NCBI RefSeq assembly: GCF_900109095.1
Contig: NZ_FNYZ01000001.1
Span: 868,001-932,000, forward strand
DNA from: Sphingobium sp. AP50
GTDB lineage: Bacteria > Pseudomonadota > Alphaproteobacteria > Sphingomonadales > Sphingomonadaceae
Direction of reading: 5' to 3'
Length of the DNA stretch: 64,000 nt
Numbering within the stretch: the first letter of the stretch is position 1; each line of letters opens with the position of its first letter. The notes beneath the pieces are model-generated. The model saw nothing but the letters and a program-made list of their open reading frames with translations, did not search any database and was not told the origin of the DNA. This document shows, one piece after another, positions 60,128-64,000 of the stretch. The position numbers were made by a program, and so were the translations under genes.

Positions 60128-60547
60128 ATGAACAAAGCCGCAATCGCCTTTTTCGCCATGGGCGCAGCCATCGCCGCGATGCCGGCGCAGGCCGCTCAGC
60201 CCGTCACCGGCCGCTGGGCCACGGTGGAGGGCAAGGCCATCGTCCAGATCGCGCCGTGCGGCCGGGAAATATGCGGCCGGATCGAAAAGATCGTGAAGCC
60301 CACGCCCGGCCGCCCGCAAACCGATATCAAAAATCCCGACCCCGCGCTGCAATCCAAGCCGCTGGTGGGGCTGGCTCTGCTGACCGGGTTCAAGGAGGAT
60401 GGTAGCATCTGGAAGGGGACAATCTATGACCCCGAAAGCGGAAAGAGCTATGCGTCCAAGCTCAGCCGCAACGCGAATGGTACGCTGAAGGTGCAGGGGT
60501 GCATCGCCTTCTTCTGCAAGACGCAGATCTGGACGCCGGTGCGGTAA
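60128..60547 (+). CDS. Exported DUF2147 family protein
   Basis: This 139-residue protein has a signal peptide (NKAAIAFFAMGAAIAAMPAQAA) and a DUF2147 domain: VTGRWATVEGKAIVQIAPCG, REICGRIEKI, KEDGSIWKGTIYDPESGKSY and GCIAFFCKTQIWTPV. The Cys pairs probably form disulfides. The ATG at 60128 has GGAG 8 bases upstream. Its role is unknown. A family B repeat follows. Confidence 0.9.
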   Translation: MNKAAIAFFAMGAAIAAMPAQAAQPVTGRWATVEGKAIVQIAPCGREICGRIEKIVKPTPGRPQTDIKNPDPALQSKPLVGLALLTGFKEDGSIWKGTIYDPESGKSYASKLSRNANGTLKVQGCIAFFCKTQIWTPVR

Positions 60548-60562
60548 GATTTTATCCGATAC

Positions 60563-60630
60563 GTCATTGTGAGCGCAGCGAAGCAATCCACTGGCGCACC
60601 CATGGATTGCTTCGCTGCGCTCACAATGAC
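60563..60630. repeat. Dispersed hairpin repeat, family B, copy 4
   Basis: Arms at 60563-60590 and 60603-60630 are perfectly complementary. This copy has CATTGTGAGCG where copies 1 to 3 have CATTGCGAGCG, and the other arm has CTCACAATG, so the change is matched on both sides. Confidence 0.92.
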
Positions 60631-60651
60631 GATAAGGGGCTGGTCTTGCGA

Positions 60652-61956
60652 TCAGCCCCTTATCGCGCGGCGGCTGGCCAGGCCCATCATGGTGAAGCTG
60701 GCCAGCGAGGACAGGATGTTCGCCATCGCCGCGCCCTTCGTGCCGTAGAGCGGCAGCAGCGCCGATTGCAGACCCAGCAGCAGCAAAGTTGCCACGACCG
60801 AGATACGCAGCGACAGGCCGGCCCGGTCGGTCGCCATCAGCAGCGGGCGATAGCTGACGCCGATCAGGTCGATACAGGCGGAGACGCCCAGCATCAGCAG
60901 AAGCGGATAGGCCGGCAGGAATTCCTTGCCCGCGATCAGACCCAGCAGCGGGTGGCCGATCGTCACGATCAGGCCGATGATCACCGCGCCGGCAACCAGC
61001 GCCAGCTTGTTGGTGCGGCGGAACAGGGCGCCCAGCGCTTCCTTGCCATGGGTGCTGGTGCGGGCCAGTTCGACGAAGATGCTGCGCGAGAGGAGGCTGG
61101 AAATCTTGGTCAGCGAATTGGCGAGCTGATTGGCGAGGCGATAGAGGCCCGCGCCTGCCGGGCCGACAAAGGCGCCGACGATCAGCACCGCGACCTGCTG
61201 ACCGATGGAGGACAGGCTGGTTTGCAGGTTGGTGGCGGTCAGGAAGCCGATGATGCCGGGATTTTCACGCCGTGCATCCAGCGCGCGGCCCGCCCGCCAG
61301 TTGCCGATCCGGTTGCCACCGACTTTCATGGCGAGATACCAGTAGCTGATCGCGCAGAGCAGTTCGGCAAAGGCCCAGGAGATCAGGAAGCCGGTGATGC
61401 CCGGCATCAGAATCCAGGCGGCGACCGCACCGATCATCCGGCCGACCGGGATCATGGTTTCGGCAAAGGCGGCCGAATCGAACCGGTCGAACAGGCGCAG
61501 CACGCCGGTCGGGCTGGAGCGGATGGTGATCATCATGACCATGGTGAACAGCCAGACCTGTACGCCCATGCCCGGCCCCAGTTCCAGCAGATTGCCGAAG
61601 AACAGGATGATGGCCGCCGCGATCAGTCCGCCCGCCACCGCCGATCCCAGATCGATCAGGATGCAGAAGCGCAGCACGCGGTTCAGCGCGTCGCCATTCC
61701 CCTCCGTCAGATGCGGCTGGCCGTAGCGGACGACGATCTGCCAGCTATCGAAACTGACCAGCGCCTTGACCACATTGGCGGCGCTGAGCACCAGCGCGAA
61801 GCGGCCGAAATCGGCGACGCCCAGCGTGCGGGTGACGATGGCGAGATAGGCGAGGCTGAGCACAGCGCCCACGCCCTTGCCGCCCAGCAGCCAGCCGGTA
61901 TTGGCCAGGATGCGGGCGAAACCGTCGCCTGCCGCGCCCGATCCGCGCTTGAACAT
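60652..61956 (-). CDS. Polysaccharide flippase/Wzx-like membrane protein
   Basis: This 434-residue protein has about 12 hydrophobic segments, such as LSLAYLAIVTRTLGVADFGR, AGGLIAAAIILFFGNLLELG and LVAGAVIIGLIVTIGHPLLG. The pattern is that of oligosaccharide flippases in the MOP superfamily. It probably moves a lipid-linked glycan across the inner membrane. The start is ATG 61956, with a GTG three bases upstream. The neighbours suggest surface polysaccharide or lipid assembly. Confidence 0.85.
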   Translation of the reverse strand: MFKRGSGAAGDGFARILANTGWLLGGKGVGAVLSLAYLAIVTRTLGVADFGRFALVLSAANVVKALVSFDSWQIVVRYGQPHLTEGNGDALNRVLRFCILIDLGSAVAGGLIAAAIILFFGNLLELGPGMGVQVWLFTMVMMITIRSSPTGVLRLFDRFDSAAFAETMIPVGRMIGAVAAWILMPGITGFLISWAFAELLCAISYWYLAMKVGGNRIGNWRAGRALDARRENPGIIGFLTATNLQTSLSSIGQQVAVLIVGAFVGPAGAGLYRLANQLANSLTKISSLLSRSIFVELARTSTHGKEALGALFRRTNKLALVAGAVIIGLIVTIGHPLLGLIAGKEFLPAYPLLLMLGVSACIDLIGVSYRPLLMATDRAGLSLRISVVATLLLLGLQSALLPLYGTKGAAMANILSSLASFTMMGLASRRAIRG

Positions 61957-62067
61957 CACCCGAAAACTGGTCCTTCATAGGGGAAGCACGCCGCGCTTTA
62001 GGGCAGCGCGGGATGGAGTGCAAACGCCGCCTTTTTTTCGGCCCAATTGCGCACTAAAGCCCGGCAC

Positions 62068-62838
62068 ATGACGATCACCAAAGCCATCATCCTGTCCGCC
62101 GGACAGGGCTCGCGCCTCCTTCCGCTGACCCGCGACGTGCCCAAATGCATGATCGACTTCAACGGCCGCACCCTGATCAGTTGGCAGATCGCGGCGCTGG
62201 TGGCCAATGGCGTGACCGACATCGTCGTCGTCACCGGCTTCCGCACGGAACGGGTCGAGGATCATGCGCTGCAACTCTATCGCGACACCGGCGCGCGCAT
62301 CCGCACCGTGTTCAACCCCTTCTTCCAGGTCGCCGATAATCTTGGCACCTGCTGGATCGTGCGGGAGGAGATGGACCGGGACTTCATCATCCTGAACGGC
62401 GACACCATCATTTCCGACGAGATCGTCGCGAAACTGGTGAACGGCGCGCAGGATGCCATCACCGTCACCGTCGATATCAAGGCGGACGGCGAATATGATG
62501 ATGACGATATGAAGGTGAACCGGGATGCCAGCGGCCGCCTGCACCATATCGGCAAGCGGCTGTTGCCGCCGGACACCAATGCCGAATCGATCGGCATGCT
62601 GGCCTTCACCGGTGAAGGTCCGGCGATCTTCCGCAACCAGATCGAGCAGATGATGCGCACGCCCGAAGGGGTGGAGCGATGGTATCTGCGCGCCATCGAC
62701 ATCATCGCCAAGGGCAATCGTGTCGGCACCGTCTCGATCGACGGGCTGGACTGGCAGGAGGTCGATTTCCCGCAGGATGTCGAGGCGGCCAACGCCCTGA
62801 CTGCGAAATGGACCGCCGAAGGCCGCTACGCGAAATAG
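62068..62838 (+). CDS. NDP-sugar/choline-phosphate-type nucleotidyltransferase
   Basis: This 256-residue enzyme has the signature AIILSAGQGSRLLPLTRDVP followed by KCMIDFNGRTLISWQI, as in sugar or alcohol-phosphate nucleotidyltransferases. FIILNGDTIISDEIV holds the metal-binding Asp, and DWQEVDFPQDVEAAN is near the end. It makes an activated head group or sugar from NTP; the presence of a CDP-alcohol transferase nearby favours CTP and an alcohol phosphate, but that is inference. The start is ATG 62068; a TTG at 62047 is less likely. Confidence 0.86.
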   Translation: MTITKAIILSAGQGSRLLPLTRDVPKCMIDFNGRTLISWQIAALVANGVTDIVVVTGFRTERVEDHALQLYRDTGARIRTVFNPFFQVADNLGTCWIVREEMDRDFIILNGDTIISDEIVAKLVNGAQDAITVTVDIKADGEYDDDDMKVNRDASGRLHHIGKRLLPPDTNAESIGMLAFTGEGPAIFRNQIEQMMRTPEGVERWYLRAIDIIAKGNRVGTVSIDGLDWQEVDFPQDVEAANALTAKWTAEGRYAK

Positions 62839-62978
62839 GATTTCCGGCGCTTAACTTCGCATGTTTCCCGCAAGTTTCGACATATCATTTCCTATTCGGG
62901 AATGATTGTTGCGTCGTGGCTTGGCTCATTGAGGGCATGATAGGGGGAGGGTGTGAGGTAGGACAGGCGCCCCCCATT

Positions 62979-63065
62979 CGTCATCCCAGCGAAGGCTGGG
63001 ATCTCACTTCTTTTGATCATGCACCTGAAAGACAAGGGAGATGCCAGCTTTCGCTGGCATGACGG
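62979..63065. repeat. Dispersed palindromic repeat, family C, full copy
   Basis: CGTCATCCCAGCGAAGGCTG at the left has its inverse CAGCTTTCGCTGGCATGACG at the right, with GAGAT-type inner arms (ATCTCACTTC against GGGAGAT). Each half also has its own stem. The half copy at 37683 matches the left side. It lies between the nucleotidyltransferase and the HIT gene. Confidence 0.85.
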
Positions 63066-63068
63066 GAG

Positions 63069-63506
63069 TTAGGCTACGACTTTGTCAAACCAGCCCTTCA
63101 GCCAGTCGCGCAAACTGTCCACTTCGCTGTCCAGTTTCACCGCCTGGCTGAGGTCCGGTTGCCCCGGCCAGCCAGCGTCCGTCACCGTCACGCCCGCCGC
63201 GCTGCGTTTGCCCTCATAGCGGGGGATGACATGGAAATGGACGTGGGGGTCGACCATCATCAGCATCAGATAGTTGATCTTGCTATAGTCTACCGCGCTG
63301 ATCAGCGCCGCCTCGATCGTGGCGGTGACGGTCTTGAGTTCGGCATGGGCTTCGGCCGGCAGATCGCCGAAGGCGGTCGCGTCGCTCTTTGCCGCCAGTA
63401 CCAGCGATCCCAAAGTCGGCTGGGCCGGGCGCAGCAGGACGACCCAGCGCTCGAACTCCGCGATCAGGGTGGCGGGGTAGCCGAACTTTTCGATCGTGGC
63501 GTTCAC
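63069..63506 (-). CDS. HIT family hydrolase
   Basis: This 145-residue histidine-triad protein has YLMLMMVDPHVHFHVIPRYE, with the HxHxH motif. It hydrolyses or transfers nucleoside phosphates; in this place it could degrade a nucleotide-linked intermediate. The GTG at 63506 overlaps the stop of the CDP-alcohol transferase gene by 4 bases. An open frame extends upstream inside that gene and is not preferred. Confidence 0.88.
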   Translation of the reverse strand: MNATIEKFGYPATLIAEFERWVVLLRPAQPTLGSLVLAAKSDATAFGDLPAEAHAELKTVTATIEAALISAVDYSKINYLMLMMVDPHVHFHVIPRYEGKRSAAGVTVTDAGWPGQPDLSQAVKLDSEVDSLRDWLKGWFDKVVA

Positions 63507-64000
63507 AGCGCGGCTTCCGCTTCGTCCATCCAGCTGACGATGGGTTTGCCCGAGCGCTTTACTGCATAGGCCTGCGCCAGCCGCACGGCGTGGACGACCA
63601 GCGAGATGATGGTCCACCAGGCCAGCGCGATCAGGCCGATGTCCGGGCGGCCAGCGAGCAGCGCGACGAACAGGATCACCATGTTCGGGTTGCGGCGCGC
63701 GGTGATCAGGCGGAACTGGCTGTCAAAGGGGCGCCAGACATGGATGTCCATCTTGAAGTCCTTCAGGAACATCCCCTCGATCAGGCGCTGGAGCACATAG
63801 CCGGCGATCACCGCGGTCATGATGAAGGTGAAGGTGCCGCCCGACAGGCCCAGGCCCCAATAGGCAAGGCCGGTGCCCCAGAAATACCACCAGAAGGGCG
63901 GGTGAACGAGGTCGACGCCATGGTCGATCACATTGCCCCATTTGGACGAGGTGATGGTGCAGCGGGCCAGCTTCCCGTCCACCGTGTCCAGCACCATGAA
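63503..64000 (-). CDS. CDP-alcohol phosphatidyltransferase family protein (5' end cut by window edge)
   Basis: The visible 165 residues are the C-terminal part of a membrane enzyme that joins an alcohol to a CDP-activated lipid or head group. The signature DTVDGKLARCTITSSKWGNV then IDHGVDL fits D-G-x2-A-R-x8-G-x3-D-x3-D. Membrane helices follow (FTFIMTAVIAGYVLQRLIEG and NMVILFVALLAG). The N-terminus is beyond base 64000. It is translationally coupled to the HIT gene. The alcohol is not known. Confidence 0.88.
   Translation of the reverse strand, partial: FMVLDTVDGKLARCTITSSKWGNVIDHGVDLVHPPFWWYFWGTGLAYWGLGLSGGTFTFIMTAVIAGYVLQRLIEGMFLKDFKMDIHVWRPFDSQFRLITARRNPNMVILFVALLAGRPDIGLIALAWWTIISLVVHAVRLAQAYAVKRSGKPIVSWMDEAEAAL

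Noticed and set aside
26350..60630. Family B repeats as CRISPR units
   Set aside because: The copies are 8-14 kb apart, each is a palindrome with a short loop, and there are no regular spacers or cas genes.

Overview
The window is about 64 kb of GC-rich, densely coded chromosome from an alphaproteobacterium, most likely a sphingomonad (Sphingobium/Sphingomonas type). This rests on the gene set (patatin with 3-hydroxybutyrate dehydrogenase, cpa/tad pilus genes, DUF455 ferritin-like protein, DUF2239, CsbD, AUR1-type PAP2), frequent GTG/TTG starts, tightly overlapping operons and three families of dispersed palindromic repeats. No rRNA, tRNA, CRISPR array, prophage, integrase or transposase was seen.

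Left part (1-12117). The 3' part of pstS and the phoR sensor kinase open the window, with a possible Pho box between them. A plus-strand cluster follows (2236-6123): a small Tat-type exported protein, a GT4 glycosyltransferase, a PqqD-like peptide chaperone, an HprK-related kinase and a nucleotidyltransferase. The last three overlap by 4 bp. This matches the HPr-rel-A arrangement, whose substrate and product are, as far as I know, undescribed, and it is the strongest candidate for a new system here. Three exported proteins of unclear role follow, then a divergent TetR/SDR pair and an AUR1-like PAP2 protein.

Middle part (12157-42119). This is mostly housekeeping: M20 amidohydrolase, an S10 carboxypeptidase between two ParDE-type toxin-antitoxin pairs, patatin and bdhA, a zinc peptidase, glnE, a peroxiredoxin, a ferritin-like protein, an M23 peptidase, erpA, xthA, DUF2239, a lipid kinase, lptF/lptG, a fatty acid desaturase, csbD with a likely EcfG-type promoter, an alanine/glycine symporter, glmM, thiD, rnhB and a two-subunit molybdenum hydroxylase.

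Right part (42378-64000). A nearly complete quinohemoprotein amine dehydrogenase locus (qhpA, D, C, B, G, F, E) encodes the three enzyme subunits plus the radical SAM, flavin, ABC-transporter and subtilisin-like maturation proteins. All eight residues expected to form the QhpC crosslinks are present, while QhpE appears to lack the usual oxyanion-hole Asn. Next are a DUF1508 protein, an amino-acid-oxidase-like flavoprotein and a lysophospholipase-like hydrolase, then cpaA-cpaB-cpaC-cpaD-cpaE-tadB-tadC with no cpaF motor gene. The right end carries a flippase, a nucleotidyltransferase, a HIT protein and a truncated CDP-alcohol phosphatidyltransferase, perhaps for a surface lipid or glycan.

Functions are inferred from motifs and remembered family knowledge; no database search was run.
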